Positions 1-8,385 of a DNA stretch of 51,428 nt are shown one piece after another (within the stretch, counting starts at the first letter, position 1; each line of letters begins with the position of its first letter). The stretch spans positions 1 through 51,428 of the forward strand of contig CAJXUT010000001.1 in the NCBI GenBank assembly GCA_913061365.1. Reading direction: 5' to 3'. The notes beneath the pieces are model-generated. The model ran no database searches. It was given only the letters and a program-made list of their open reading frames with translations, and was not told where the DNA came from. Both the position numbers and the translations under genes were made by a program. Origin of the DNA: an uncultured Colwellia sp. (GTDB lineage: Bacteria; Pseudomonadota; Gammaproteobacteria; Enterobacterales; Alteromonadaceae).

Positions 1-227
1 TACAATCTGAAAAGCGCCGTCAACACAATGCAAGCCGTCGCTCAATGATGCGTACTTTAGTTAAAAAAGTACTTTCAGCTATTGAAGCCGGTGATAAAGA
101 AGTAGCAACTAAAGAATTAGCTGCTGCTACGCCAATTTTAGATCGTTACGCAAGTAAAGGTCTTATTCATAAAAACAAAGCTGCTCGTAGTAAGAGCCGT
201 TTAAATGCTGCAATTAAAGCTCTATAG
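1..227 (+). CDS. rpsT: 30S ribosomal protein S20, 5'-truncated
   Basis: This is the C-terminal part of ribosomal protein S20, a primary 16S rRNA-binding protein of the small subunit. The open frame begins at base 3, before the first Met of the ORF track, and reads [14 protein letters not shown] directly into MMRTLVKKV. That is the usual S20 N-terminal region, so the true start lies outside the window and only about the first ten residues are missing. The C-terminus ([18 protein letters not shown]) is typical and lysine/arginine rich. A strong intrinsic terminator follows about 45 bases after the stop. The track start at base 45 is an internal Met, not the gene start. Confidence 0.96.
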   Translation, partial: QSEKRRQHNASRRSMMRTLVKKVLSAIEAGDKEVATKELAAATPILDRYASKGLIHKNKAARSKSRLNAAIKAL

Positions 228-272
228 GCTAAATAGCACATTACGTTTTTCTGATTAATTAGAATAGTATTT

Positions 273-299
273 AAAAAACCGACTTATGTCGGTTTTTTT
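273..299 (+). terminator. Intrinsic terminator after rpsT
   Basis: AAAAAACCGAC pairs with GTCGGTTTTTT around a TTAT loop, giving an 11-bp stem that ends in a T run. It lies just downstream of the rpsT stop codon. Confidence 0.9.
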
Positions 300-429
300 A
301 TGCCTAGAATTTGATCTAACTATATGAACATTTATATTTACACCTTATTAACATTTATATTCACTTCAACTATTGCACTCACCAAAAAATTTTCATAGTC
401 TCATAACGAAATAACAATCGAGACTGACT

Positions 430-2133
430 ATGACACTCTTTAAATTTAAAGCACCGCTAACAAAAATTGCGGCAATTGTATTACTTGCAACAACTTCGTT
501 AACAGCATGTAACCAACAAACAACTAATTCTACGACAGTAGCGCCTTCAAAAAACCAGCTGCAACCCGCTATTCAATTAGTTGATAATTACTCTGATCGT
601 CTAGATATATACAAAGAAGTCATCTTAACTGCTGATTTAAGTCATTTATCAGCAAACCAAAAACAAATGCTTGCCTTGTTAATTGATGCTTCAAAAATAA
701 TGGACGATTTATTTTGGCAACAAGCTTTTTCACAAGATAAGCAAACATTCCTTGCCGCTATTAAAGATGAGAAGGTTCGCCGCTTTGCAGAAATAAATTA
801 TGGTCCTTGGGATAGATTAGACGGCGATAAAGTTTTTCTAACTCAAAGTGAAAAGAAAGCACACGGTGCTGAGTTTTATCCAAAAGATATGACTAAAGCT
901 GAGTTTGAACAAGCCGATTTAGCCAATAAAGATGGGCTATATTCAATGATCAGCCGTAATGATGATGGAAAATTAGTAACCGTTGCCTACTCTGAATTAT
1001 ACAGTGATGAGATCAATCGTGCGGCTGCTATTTTAGAAAAAGCAGCAACATTTGCTGATGATAAAGAATTTGCTAATTATCTAATAATGCGTGCTAATGC
1101 TCTACGTACCGATGATTATCAAGCATCAGATTTAGCTTGGATGGATATGAAAAACAATCCGATTGATGTTGTTATTGGTCCAATAGAAAACTATGAAGAT
1201 CAATTATTTGGTTATCGCGCAGCTTTTGAAGCCTACGTATTAATCAAAGATTTATCATGGAGTAAAAAGTTAGCTAAATATGCTCAATATCTACCTGAAT
1301 TACAAAAAGAGTTACCTGTATCTAAAAAATATAAAGCTGAAGTTCCGGGCTCTGATGCTGACTTAAATGCTTACGATGTAATTTATTATGGTGGCCACTC
1401 AAACGCAGGTAGTAAAACAATTGCAATCAATTTACCTAACGATGAACAAGTACAATTAGAAAAAGGTACTCGCCGTTTACAACTGAAAAATGCAATGCGT
1501 GCCAAGTTTGATACCATAATGCAGCCTATAGCTGAAACGTTAATTGTACCTGAGCAACGTAAGAACGTGACTTTTACAGGTTTCTTTGCAAATACTATGT
1601 TTCACGAAGTTGCACACGGTTTAGGCATCAAAAATACACTCAATAATAAAGGTACTGTCCGCCAATCACTTAAAGAGCACGCAAGTGCTCTAGAAGAAGG
1701 TAAAGCTGATATTTTAGGTTTGTACATGGTACGCCAACTACTTGATAAAGGTGTCATTACAGAAGGAACATTAGAAGAGTACTACACAACTTTTATGGCT
1801 GGAATATTCCGCTCTGTGCGTTTTGGTGCAAGTTCAGCACACGGCAAAGCTAATATGGTACGTTTTAATTACTTTCAAGAAGCTGGTGCGTTCAGCCGTA
1901 ATGAACAAGGCTTATATAGTGTGAATATGGATAAAATGACTGCTGCAATCGATTCACTTTCTAAGCTTATTTTAACTTTACAAGGGAATGGTGATTATCA
2001 AGGTGTGAATGATCTTGTTGCCAGTAAAGGGGTAATTAGCAAAACGTTATCAACTGATTTAGCACGTTTAGAAGCAGCTAACATTCCTGTTGATATTGTT
2101 TTTGAACAAGGTAAAAAAGTTTTAGGGCTATAA
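430..2133 (+). CDS. M49-like (dipeptidyl-peptidase III family) zinc peptidase, lipoprotein
   Basis: This is probably a membrane-anchored zinc peptidase in the cell envelope. The N-terminus has a hydrophobic signal ending in LTAC, a good lipobox with the lipidated Cys near residue 27. HEVAHG near residue 391 gives an HExxH zinc site, and EEGKAD near residue 422 supplies the third ligand. This spacing and the EExxA(E/D) pattern resemble the M49 dipeptidyl-peptidase III family, although classical M49 enzymes have HExxxH. The 567 residues are shorter than eukaryotic DPP III (about 700). The gene has its own leader with only a weak ribosome site, and a hairpin terminator follows. The substrate is unknown; the family call is by motif only. 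Confidence 0.75.
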   Translation: MTLFKFKAPLTKIAAIVLLATTSLTACNQQTTNSTTVAPSKNQLQPAIQLVDNYSDRLDIYKEVILTADLSHLSANQKQMLALLIDASKIMDDLFWQQAFSQDKQTFLAAIKDEKVRRFAEINYGPWDRLDGDKVFLTQSEKKAHGAEFYPKDMTKAEFEQADLANKDGLYSMISRNDDGKLVTVAYSELYSDEINRAAAILEKAATFADDKEFANYLIMRANALRTDDYQASDLAWMDMKNNPIDVVIGPIENYEDQLFGYRAAFEAYVLIKDLSWSKKLAKYAQYLPELQKELPVSKKYKAEVPGSDADLNAYDVIYYGGHSNAGSKTIAINLPNDEQVQLEKGTRRLQLKNAMRAKFDTIMQPIAETLIVPEQRKNVTFTGFFANTMFHEVAHGLGIKNTLNNKGTVRQSLKEHASALEEGKADILGLYMVRQLLDKGVITEGTLEEYYTTFMAGIFRSVRFGASSAHGKANMVRFNYFQEAGAFSRNEQGLYSVNMDKMTAAIDSLSKLILTLQGNGDYQGVNDLVASKGVISKTLSTDLARLEAANIPVDIVFEQGKKVLGL

Positions 2134-2151
2134 TTTAAAAATAATATTCAC

Positions 2152-2202
2152 CTGCTACTTCAATAGAAAATTTTATCTGTTGATGTAGCAGTTATTTATT
2201 TT
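2152..2202 (+). terminator. Intrinsic terminator after the M49-like gene
   Basis: CTGCTACTTCAA pairs with TTGATGTAGCAG, a 12-bp stem with one mismatch. It is followed by TTATTTATTTT, 18 bases after the stop codon. Confidence 0.75.
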
Positions 2203-2320
2203 GCAAAAATAATAAAAAACACAAACTTTGTACTACTTACTCAAAACTGAGTAAACCTCTGCAATAAAAATGACTGAACTAGGGTCTTCTTAATACAATT
2301 CAAATTTACCTAGTTTTTTT

Positions 2321-2812
2321 ATGAAAAAAATAAAATATTTTTCAAGCATACTTCTCCTTCTACTTTGGTATATTCCAAATGCTGCTGCAGAAGGTCCCCC
2401 AACAGCACCCGCTTGGCAATTAACAACACAAGCAGGCGAATCAATTTCACTCAGTGATTATCAAGGAAAACCCGTTATTTTACATTTCTGGGCAACTTGG
2501 TGTCCTTATTGTAAAAAATTACAGCCTAAGTTAGTTGAACTGGAAGAAAAGTATCAACAATCAGGTATTAAAATTGTTTCAATTAGCTTTAATGAAGATG
2601 ATGGTGCTTTACCACAAGATGAGATTAAAAATAGGGGTTATGACTTTATTACGGCTGTTCATGGGGAGTCTGTTGCTAGCCAATATGGAGTTAGAGGAAC
2701 ACCAACGACTTTTTTTATTAATCGCCAAGGTCAAGCAATATATAAATCGACTAGTTCAGACATTAACAACCCTAACTTAGAGTTGGCAGTACAAGAAATT
2801 ATCAAACCTTAA
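2321..2812 (+). CDS. TlpA/ResA-family thiol-disulfide oxidoreductase
   Basis: This is an exported thioredoxin-fold protein that likely reduces or exchanges disulfides in the periplasm, as in cytochrome c maturation or protein repair. A signal peptide (KKIKYF, a Leu-rich core, then NAAAEG) covers about residues 1-23. The active site FWATWCPYCKK carries the CxxC pair near residue 62, and the cis-Pro region is RGTPTTFFI. At 163 residues it has the size expected of a single-domain TlpA protein. The ATG has no clear Shine-Dalgarno sequence. A CCTAGTT just before the start can pair with AACTAGG about 30 bases upstream. No redox partner gene is adjacent, so the exact role is open. Confidence 0.88.
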   Translation: MKKIKYFSSILLLLLWYIPNAAAEGPPTAPAWQLTTQAGESISLSDYQGKPVILHFWATWCPYCKKLQPKLVELEEKYQQSGIKIVSISFNEDDGALPQDEIKNRGYDFITAVHGESVASQYGVRGTPTTFFINRQGQAIYKSTSSDINNPNLELAVQEIIKP

Positions 2813-2839
2813 TAATTGGTATATTTATAACTGAGATTT

Positions 2840-2870
2840 AAAAAAAGGAAGCATATAGCTTCCTTTTTTT
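2840..2870. terminator. Bidirectional intrinsic terminator
   Basis: AAAAAAAGGAAGC pairs with GCTTCCTTTTTTT around an ATATA loop. It has A and T runs on opposite sides and sits between the convergent tlpA-like and acyl-CoA dehydrogenase genes, so it can serve both strands. Confidence 0.9.
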
Positions 2871-2890
2871 AATTAACGGCAAATACCCTA

Positions 2891-4696
2891 TTAGAAAGCA
2901 AAATCATTTGCACTGAGTGCCATCATAGATTCACTACCACTTTCAAGACAAGCAGCATGCCCTTTGGCTCTTGGTAAAATGCGTTGAAAATAAAAGCGTG
3001 CTGTTTTAATTTTTGCTTGATAAAAAGCACTATCTTCATCACTTGACGCTAATTTATCTTGCGCCACTTTTGCCATTTTCGCCCAGAAATATGCCAGTGT
3101 TAAATAACCTGAATACATTAAATAATCTACCGACGCTGCACCAATTTCATCAGGATTTGACATCGCCTTTGCACCAACCATTTCAGTAATTTTTTGCCAA
3201 TCAGCACCAAAATCTGTAATCGGTTTGATGAACTCTAACATGTCTTCATTTTCACTATTCTCATGACAAAAAGCAGCTATTTCAGCACCAAATGGTTTTA
3301 ATATTTCCCCTTTTGAACCTAAGACTTTTCGAGCTAATAAATCCAGTGCTTGAATTCCTGTTGTTCCCTCATACAAACAGCTAATTTTTGTATCGCGCAT
3401 CAGTTGCTCCATGCCCCACTCTTTAATAAAGCCGTGGCCACCAAATACTTGTATACCATGGCTAGTACACTCTAAGCCTAACTCGGTTAAGAACGCTTTA
3501 GCAATTGGAGTCAGTAAGGCTAATTTTGATTCTGCGATTGCCTTTTCTTCTTCATTTACTTTATCAAGTGGCGCATGACCAACATCTACCAATTGTGATA
3601 AATAAGCAATTAATGCACGACCACCTTCAGCAATAGATTTTTGTGTAAGTAACATACGACGTACATCTGGGTGAACTATAATTGCATCAGCTGGCCCTTC
3701 TGGGTTTTTAACACCTGACAATGAGCGCATTTGTAGTCGATCTTTAGCATAAGTTAGTGCCCCTTGAAATGATGCTTCAGCTGCGGCAACACCTTCAGTA
3801 GCAACACCTAAACGCGCTGCATTCATAAAGGTAAACATACAATTTAAACCACGATCAATTTCACCAATTAAGTAGCCTTTAGCACCATCAAAATTAATTA
3901 CACAAGTTGCATTAGCATTAATTCCCATTTTATGTTCAATTGAGCCACAACTAACGGCATTTCTATCACTAACTTCACCTTCATCTGTTATGTTGAATTT
4001 AGGAACAATAAATAGTGAAATACCTCGGCTACCCTCTGGTGAACCTGGAATACGGGCGATGACTATATGTACAATATTATCTGATAAGTCATGTTCACCT
4101 GCTGAAATAAAAATCTTAGTTCCCGTTAGTGAATAACTACCATCATCATTAATTTCTGCTTTAGTACGCAGCATACCTAAATCTGTACCGCAATGAGGCT
4201 CTGTTAAGCACATAGTGCCTGTCCATGAACCTTCAACTAACTTTGGCATAAAGATATTTTTTTGATTATCAGTACCGTGTGCTTCAATTGTTGCTAATGC
4301 ACCATGGCTTAATCCAGGATACATAGCAAAACTATGATTAGCACTAGAGAAAAATTCTGTAATAGCTGTATTTAAGGAGTGCGGTAAACCTTGACCACCA
4401 AAGTCAACATTTTGCGCTAATGTTGGCCAACCGCCTTCAACATATTGTTGATACGCTTCTTTAAAGCCATCAGGAGTGGTTACATTACCATCTTTCCAAG
4501 TACATCCTTGCTCATCACCACTTTGATTAATTGGAGCAACAACTTGTTCTGTAAACTTGGCTGCCTCTGCAATAATAGCATCGATCATATCTAGGCTGGC
4601 ATCTTCATACCCAAGTCGTTGATAGTGACCGTCACAATCAAATAACTCTTGCATTACAAACTTCATATCTCTAATCGGTGCTTTATATTCAGGCAT
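2891..4696 (-). CDS. Acyl-CoA dehydrogenase with C-terminal extension
   Basis: This is an FAD-dependent acyl-CoA dehydrogenase for the first oxidation step of fatty acid or related acyl-CoA breakdown. The sequence shows the FAD/substrate segment MCLTEPHCGTDLG, the C-terminal helical domain with QVFGGHGFIKEWGMEQLMRD, and YEGTTGIQALD near residue 443, where the family's catalytic glutamate lies. At 601 residues it belongs to the long class with an extra C-terminal domain. That class includes many proteins annotated as FadE-like or DmdC (methylmercaptopropionyl-CoA dehydrogenase), and sequence reading alone cannot separate the two. It is monocistronic. A FadR-like site lies about 50 bases upstream of the start, which favours a fatty-acid role. 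Confidence 0.92.
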   Translation of the reverse strand: MPEYKAPIRDMKFVMQELFDCDGHYQRLGYEDASLDMIDAIIAEAAKFTEQVVAPINQSGDEQGCTWKDGNVTTPDGFKEAYQQYVEGGWPTLAQNVDFGGQGLPHSLNTAITEFFSSANHSFAMYPGLSHGALATIEAHGTDNQKNIFMPKLVEGSWTGTMCLTEPHCGTDLGMLRTKAEINDDGSYSLTGTKIFISAGEHDLSDNIVHIVIARIPGSPEGSRGISLFIVPKFNITDEGEVSDRNAVSCGSIEHKMGINANATCVINFDGAKGYLIGEIDRGLNCMFTFMNAARLGVATEGVAAAEASFQGALTYAKDRLQMRSLSGVKNPEGPADAIIVHPDVRRMLLTQKSIAEGGRALIAYLSQLVDVGHAPLDKVNEEEKAIAESKLALLTPIAKAFLTELGLECTSHGIQVFGGHGFIKEWGMEQLMRDTKISCLYEGTTGIQALDLLARKVLGSKGEILKPFGAEIAAFCHENSENEDMLEFIKPITDFGADWQKITEMVGAKAMSNPDEIGAASVDYLMYSGYLTLAYFWAKMAKVAQDKLASSDEDSAFYQAKIKTARFYFQRILPRAKGHAACLESGSESMMALSANDFAF

Positions 4697-4745
4697 AAGG
4701 GTATCTCCAATATTAATCTAGCAGTCCTACTCGACACTACAAATC

Positions 4746-4762
4746 AAGTGGTCAGACCTCGT
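4746..4762. promoter_or_regulatory. FadR-like operator
   Basis: AAGTGGTCAGACCTCGT contains TGGTCAGACC, an exact match to the core of the enterobacterial FadR operator as I recall it (AACTGGTCNGACC). It lies 50-66 bases upstream of the acyl-CoA dehydrogenase start, where it could overlap the promoter. No fadR gene is in the window, so binding is inferred. Confidence 0.6.
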
Positions 4763-4858
4763 ATGAGTTTTTGATTAAATCATGTTATAAACATTTTCTC
4801 AAGTAAGAATAGTAATGATTTTTATAAAGTGGTTACTTTAAAAGTAAAATTTAGGCAT

Positions 4859-4887
4859 AAAAAAAGCGCAAAAAATGCGCTTTTTTT
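4859..4887. terminator. Intrinsic terminator (DUF3010 gene)
   Basis: AAAAAAAGCGCA and TGCGCTTTTTTT form a stem with an AAAAA loop. On the minus strand it follows the DUF3010 stop by about 27 bases; it is also competent on the plus strand. Confidence 0.85.
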
Positions 4888-4914
4888 AATAAGGATTAAG
4901 TTATCTAGTAGTGG

Positions 4915-5340
4915 TTACACTGTTTCTAAATAAGAAAAAACCGTAGTAAATGCTTGTTCTTGATACTGTTTTAAACCTGTATCTCTAAAGTCGATATCAA
5001 TTTGACTCTTAGCTAGTTCTTTTTTAATGAAAGTAGCTGACAGAACTTCAACATGTAATTCTTTGATTAATTGAATTGCCGCTTCTACTTTAAAGCCTAT
5101 AGGACCACCAGCAAACTTTCCTTTTAAAGCACGTCCTTTAATAAGTACATGGCTTACTTGGTAATCTTCCATTAACTTTGCAAAGGTAAACTGAAAATGC
5201 TGTACTTGCTCAGCTTCACCTGCGTTATCAAGGCTAATTTTTTGTACTCGCGTATGAGGAATATCATACAAATTATTTTCTTTAGACATAATACAAATAA
5301 TTGCATCATTACCTTTTATTTCAACGCCACATGCTCTCAT
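4915..5340 (-). CDS. DUF3010 family protein
   Basis: This 141-residue soluble protein matches my memory of the DUF3010 family, which is common in Alteromonadales and Vibrionales. The N-terminus MRACGVEIKGNDAII has the alternating hydrophobic look of a first strand of an RNase H-like fold, and the central segment is VSHVLIKGRALKGKFAGGPIGFKVEA. No signal peptide or membrane segment is present. It has its own terminator and is divergent from the SDR gene, with a 128-base shared promoter region. The function is not established, and any nuclease-like reading of the fold would be speculation. Confidence 0.75.
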   Translation of the reverse strand: MRACGVEIKGNDAIICIMSKENNLYDIPHTRVQKISLDNAGEAEQVQHFQFTFAKLMEDYQVSHVLIKGRALKGKFAGGPIGFKVEAAIQLIKELHVEVLSATFIKKELAKSQIDIDFRDTGLKQYQEQAFTTVFSYLETV

Positions 5341-5468
5341 GGAAAAATCTCAACTTTTATAATTAGGCGCATTATAACGAATTTACTAAAATAAGAAAAT
5401 GGCACTTAACTGAACTTAACGTTATCATGACTAAAATGCTTTATTAACGATATAAATGGTTCAGTTAA

Positions 5469-6194
5469 ATGAAAAAAACATGTGTGGTTACCGGCGGTAG
5501 TTCAGGTATAGGTTTAAGTATTGTGAAACTATTTGAACAAAATAATTATCATGTTTTTAATTTAGACTTAGCGCCCTCTCCTGACGGTGAGTTTTGTCAC
5601 TGTGATGTGACCGATGTGAACCAAGTGAGCAATATCATCAATAATATTGCTCAGCAGCAGACAATTGACGTACTGGTTTCAAACGCAGGCATTCATTTTT
5701 CAGCCAATATAGAAAACACGTCAGAAGATGACTTTGATAAGGTTTTCAATATCAATGTTAAAGGCGCTTATGCCGCAGTAAAAGCGGTATTACCTAGCAT
5801 GAAAGCTAATAATAATGGCGCAATAATTCTCATGTCTTCCGACCAAGCCTTAATCGCTAAAAACAATTCTTTTGCCTATAACTTAAGTAAGGCTGCACTT
5901 GCTTCCATGGCAAAAACCACAGCGCTAGATTATGCTGAATTTAATATTCGCGCTAATGCTGTTTGCCCCGGTACTATTGAAACGCCACTTTATCACCAAG
6001 CGATTAATAATTATTGTGAAAAATCTGGCGCGGATAAAACTGAAATTCATCAAGAAGAAGCCAGCTTACAACCATTAAATCGCCTAGGTCAGCCAGAAGA
6101 AGTTGCTGAATTAGTCTTATTTTTAGCTTCTGATAAAGCTAAGTTTATTACAGGAAGCCTGCAGGTAATTGATGGCGGATATACTGCACAATAA
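5469..6194 (+). CDS. Short-chain dehydrogenase/reductase (SDR), sugar-type
   Basis: This is an NAD(P)-dependent SDR oxidoreductase. It has the cofactor motif TGGSSGIG at residues 8-15, the NAG motif in VSNAGIHF near residue 72, the active-site YNLSK near residue 137 with an upstream Ser in LMSSDQ, and a PG turn (VCPGTIETP) after the catalytic region. The 241 residues are the normal classical-SDR length. It lies 28 bases before a COG3618-type amidohydrolase on the same strand and next to a dehydratase and an aldolase. That combination suggests a sugar or 2-keto-3-deoxy sugar-acid dehydrogenase. The exact substrate (for example L-fucose or L-rhamnose type) is inferred from context only. Confidence 0.85.
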   Translation: MKKTCVVTGGSSGIGLSIVKLFEQNNYHVFNLDLAPSPDGEFCHCDVTDVNQVSNIINNIAQQQTIDVLVSNAGIHFSANIENTSEDDFDKVFNINVKGAYAAVKAVLPSMKANNNGAIILMSSDQALIAKNNSFAYNLSKAALASMAKTTALDYAEFNIRANAVCPGTIETPLYHQAINNYCEKSGADKTEIHQEEASLQPLNRLGQPEEVAELVLFLASDKAKFITGSLQVIDGGYTAQ

Positions 6195-6222
6195 TATTGA
6201 TTAAAAATAAACGAGTTATAAA

Positions 6223-7110
6223 GTGAAAATTATTGATCCTCACTTACATTTATTTGCACTTGAGCTAGGGCATTACCACTGGTTAAAGGCTGAAAATCCA
6301 CCTTTTTGGCCTGATAAGCAATGCATAAATAAAAGTTTCAATGAAACTGATTTACTACTTGAGGAACCGCTCTCTTTAGCTGGATTTGTTCATATTGAAG
6401 CTGGCTTTGATAACGAAAAGTCGTGGCGTGAACTTGAAGTGTTAGAAGAAATTTGTGATAAAGCTTTTCATACTATCGCTAATATAGATTTAACAACATC
6501 AAGCAATGATATTCTTGCAGTATTAAATAAATTAGTTGAACGCCCTTCTTTCGTTGGCATTCGTCATTTATTAGATGAACAAGCATTACCGCTTTTAAAA
6601 AACAAACAAGTACTTAAAAATATTAACCTACTCAATAACAAAGGTTTAATATTTGAAGTGCAACTATCGCTAACAGATCAAGAGGCAATTAATGCTTTGT
6701 GCGATGTTGTTGCTAGTAACACTAATATCAAATTCATTATTAATCATGCTGGCTTCCCACCTTTAAACGTTCACGCTAATGAATGGAAACATTGGCAAAA
6801 TAACTTAACAACATTATCTTCCTATCCCCATATTGCTATTAAGTGTTCTGGATGGGAAATGACAGATAGAGATTATCAAGCATCTTGGTTAAACAAAAAC
6901 CTCTCACTTATTTTTACTACTTTTGGCTCTGCAAGAGTGATGTTAGCCAGTAACTTTCCATTATGCTTATTTAGCCATAAAAGCTATCAGGCATATTGGC
7001 AATCAATAATATCAAGCAGCTTTTTTCAAGCCCTAAACGAGCAAGAAAAAAGCGCATTGTGTTATGACAATGCGCTCAATTGGTATTCAATGAACGAGAT
7101 ACTCAAATAA
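6223..7110 (+). CDS. Amidohydrolase-superfamily protein, lactonase-like (COG3618 type)
   Basis: This is a metal-dependent hydrolase of the amidohydrolase-2 group, whose characterised members include L-fuconolactone and L-rhamnonolactone hydrolases. It begins with IIDPHLHLF, which carries the HxH metal ligands. Further conserved points are GFVHIEAG, GIRHLL, FIINHAGFPP (a His ligand) and the end segment MLASNFPL. The start codon is GTG at 6223, and no in-frame ATG lies before the conserved IIDPHLH. It is 28 bases downstream of the SDR gene and probably cotranscribed with it. Together with the convergent dehydratase and aldolase it fits a lactone-opening step, but the substrate is not shown by the sequence. 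Confidence 0.82.
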   Translation: MKIIDPHLHLFALELGHYHWLKAENPPFWPDKQCINKSFNETDLLLEEPLSLAGFVHIEAGFDNEKSWRELEVLEEICDKAFHTIANIDLTTSSNDILAVLNKLVERPSFVGIRHLLDEQALPLLKNKQVLKNINLLNNKGLIFEVQLSLTDQEAINALCDVVASNTNIKFIINHAGFPPLNVHANEWKHWQNNLTTLSSYPHIAIKCSGWEMTDRDYQASWLNKNLSLIFTTFGSARVMLASNFPLCLFSHKSYQAYWQSIISSSFFQALNEQEKSALCYDNALNWYSMNEILK

Positions 7111-7125
7111 ATTATTGTAGTAATT

Positions 7126-8301
7126 CTACTTGATTACAACATGCGGTGATTTCTTCACCACTTCATCATTTAACTCTATGCCTAATCCCGGTACTTCGGT
7201 TACTTGGAAAAAACCATCAACTGGTTGCGGATCTTGTAAACATAACTCACGGTTCCAATCTTTAATGGCATAAGTATGATGTTCATGTATTAAAAAGTTT
7301 GGAATAGCCGTTTCTAAGTGTAAAGAAGCGGCTGTAGCTACTGGGCCACCACAAACATGGGCTTGAATACGAATATCGTACACATCTGCATAATCACATA
7401 CTTTTTTCGCTTCAGTAAAGCCACCACATAAACCAACATCAGGCTGTAATACGTCAATACTTTGATCTTCAAAATAAGGTCGAACATCCCAACGATGATA
7501 TAAACGCTCCCCGCCAGCAATAGGTACATTAACGCGATCAGACACTTTTTTATGTACTGCAGGATTTAAGTAATTAACTGGCTCTTCATACATCATGCAG
7601 CCAACTTCTTCGATAACAGCGCCCATTTGAATCGCCGAAGCTGCACCCATTAATGAGTGTGATTCAAAAATGATATCAACATCTTCACCAACCGCATCAC
7701 GAATTGCACGCAATCTATCTCCAAATAAGCGCATTTGTGGTTTAGTAAATAATTTAGTGCGATCAAAAGATGAGCTGCCATCTTTGTTATAAACGATTGG
7801 ATCAACTTTAACAGCATCGTAACCTTCACTTACTGCTTTTAAGGCCGCTTGTGCATATTCTTCTGGTTCAATTAATTTATTAATTTCACTGTCCCAATCA
7901 AATTGTAATTGACTGGCGTAAGTACGTAATTTGTCGTTAACTTTGCCGCCTAACAATTGATAAACAGGTACGCCTAACGCTTTCGCTTTAATATCCCAAA
8001 GCGCTGTATCAATAGCACTCATCGCAGAATAAAGAACAGGCCCGCCACCTAGTCCCCAAAAGCTTTCTCTTAGCATACGTGACCACAGTAATTCGGTATT
8101 AAACGGGTTAAAACCAATTAATACCGCTTCACTAATTTCTTTGATCATAGCAGCGGCAGCGCTATGTCCCCAATCGTAAGCTAAACCTGCTTCGCCAACA
8201 CCACTAATACCTTCATCAGTATGTATACGAATAAAAACTGGGTTCCATGCCGTGCGTTTAGGACAATGAATATCAAATACTTCAATATGGGTAATTTTCA
8301 T
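7126..8301 (-). CDS. Mandelate racemase/enolase-superfamily sugar-acid dehydratase
   Basis: This is a Mg-dependent enolase-superfamily enzyme, probably removing water from an aldonic acid. The N-terminal capping domain runs to about residue 130 and is followed by the barrel. Visible catalytic elements are VKVDP (first acid/base region), FESHS with an ExH pair near residue 213, YEEP near 239, GGER near 264 (metal ligands) and QAHVCGGP near 314, a His base typical of the dehydratases. A ribosome site (AAGAGA) precedes the ATG. It is separated by 84 bases from the upstream aldolase gene on the same strand. The specific acid (galactonate, gluconate, fuconate or other) is unresolved. Confidence 0.85.
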   Translation of the reverse strand: MKITHIEVFDIHCPKRTAWNPVFIRIHTDEGISGVGEAGLAYDWGHSAAAAMIKEISEAVLIGFNPFNTELLWSRMLRESFWGLGGGPVLYSAMSAIDTALWDIKAKALGVPVYQLLGGKVNDKLRTYASQLQFDWDSEINKLIEPEEYAQAALKAVSEGYDAVKVDPIVYNKDGSSSFDRTKLFTKPQMRLFGDRLRAIRDAVGEDVDIIFESHSLMGAASAIQMGAVIEEVGCMMYEEPVNYLNPAVHKKVSDRVNVPIAGGERLYHRWDVRPYFEDQSIDVLQPDVGLCGGFTEAKKVCDYADVYDIRIQAHVCGGPVATAASLHLETAIPNFLIHEHHTYAIKDWNRELCLQDPQPVDGFFQVTEVPGLGIELNDEVVKKSPHVVIK

Positions 8302-8385
8302 TTTTATCTCTTTAAATTAGGTTCTTCATTTTTCGAATCAATAAATTGCATATGTACGTTAAGCCACTATTCAACAAAATAAGAG

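Noticed and set aside
2535-2780. 81-residue ORF inside the tlpA-like gene
   Set aside because: Out-of-frame reading of a clear thioredoxin-fold gene.
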